A stretch of 64,000 nt of DNA from Lumbricus terrestris (lineage: Eukaryota; Annelida; Clitellata; Crassiclitellata; Lumbricidae): NCBI GenBank assembly GCA_949752735.1, contig OX457051.1, positions 371,001-435,000 of the forward strand. Reading direction: 5' to 3'. Shown here piece by piece: positions 63,790 to 64,000 of the stretch. Made by a program: the position numbers and the translations under genes. The notes under the pieces were generated by a model, which did not search any database, had not been told where the DNA came from, and was given only the letters and a program-made list of their open reading frames with translations. Each line of letters begins with the position of its first letter. The stretch's first letter is position 1.

Positions 63790-64000
63790 TTTTACGGACG
63801 GACGGACAACGGACGTACGGACGGGGAGGGACAAAGGAGAGGAAGAGAGGGGTGAGTGTGAAAGAGAGAGAGCGGGAGGAAGAGGGAGGGAGAAAGGGGA
63901 GGGAGAGAGCGAGGGAGAGGGATGGAGGAAACGGGAGGAGGGTGTGAGGCAGGAAAGGGGAGGGGACTGGAGGACAGAGGCAGGAAGGGAGACAGAGGAA
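63790..64000 (+). repeat. Purine-rich (GGGA/GA)n tract to the window end
   Basis: After GGACGGACGGACAACGGACG the + strand is almost purely purine (GAGAGAG, GGGAGG) to 64000. ORFs across it are low-complexity artefacts. Confidence 0.9.

Overview
The window is animal genomic DNA. It has GT-AG introns, non-LTR (LINE) and LTR retrotransposons, a tRNA-derived SINE, many small DNA transposons and triplet microsatellites, and no bacterial-style operons. The palindrome TAGGCCTA is clearly over-represented. From memory this motif is common in some marine invertebrate deuterostome genomes, so an echinoderm or hemichordate is a reasonable but weak guess.

The only clear host genes form a cluster of DEG/ENaC-family (epithelial, acid- or peptide-gated type) sodium channel genes, all on the + strand. 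Gene A (4213-16901) and gene B (27575-47419) each have seven coding exons whose splice phases fit, giving proteins of 544 and 545 residues. Between them is an orphan pair of intact terminal exons (19335-19464 and 20252-20700) homologous to exons 6 and 7. Gene C (from 60542) shows only exon 1, and its splice donor is altered. A 22-base scrap of exon 7 survives at 48931-48952.

The locus is a mosaic. A recent segmental duplication copied everything from about 1034 to 13355 (exons 1-5 of A) to about 24065-43927 (exons 1-5 of B), with almost no change in exons 2-5. Exons 6-7 lie outside the near-identical block and are clearly more diverged, so one 5-prime half has been placed in front of older 3-prime halves. 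Exon 7 carries the last extracellular cysteines, the pore filter and TM2, and the orphan pair is in phase with exon 5 of gene A. The cluster can therefore be read as one 5-prime module with several interchangeable pore-end cassettes. This is the most interesting hypothesis in the window.

The rest is transposon-rich. In intron 2 of gene B sits a young LTR element (34671-40123) with near-identical 560-bp LTRs, a 5-bp target duplication, a tRNA-Leu-type primer site and a Gag-protease ORF. It has no reverse transcriptase or integrase. At least ten small DNA transposons have 8-bp target duplications (hAT-like); others look mariner-like (TA) or Harbinger-like (TTA). Two long foldback elements (7114-8643 with its copy 32147-33676, and 55284-57134) are rich in YY1-type GCCGCCAT motifs. 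Fragments of several LINEs, nearly all broken, fill the introns and intergenic DNA. Because many insertions are in only one duplicate, empty sites can be read directly from the other copy.
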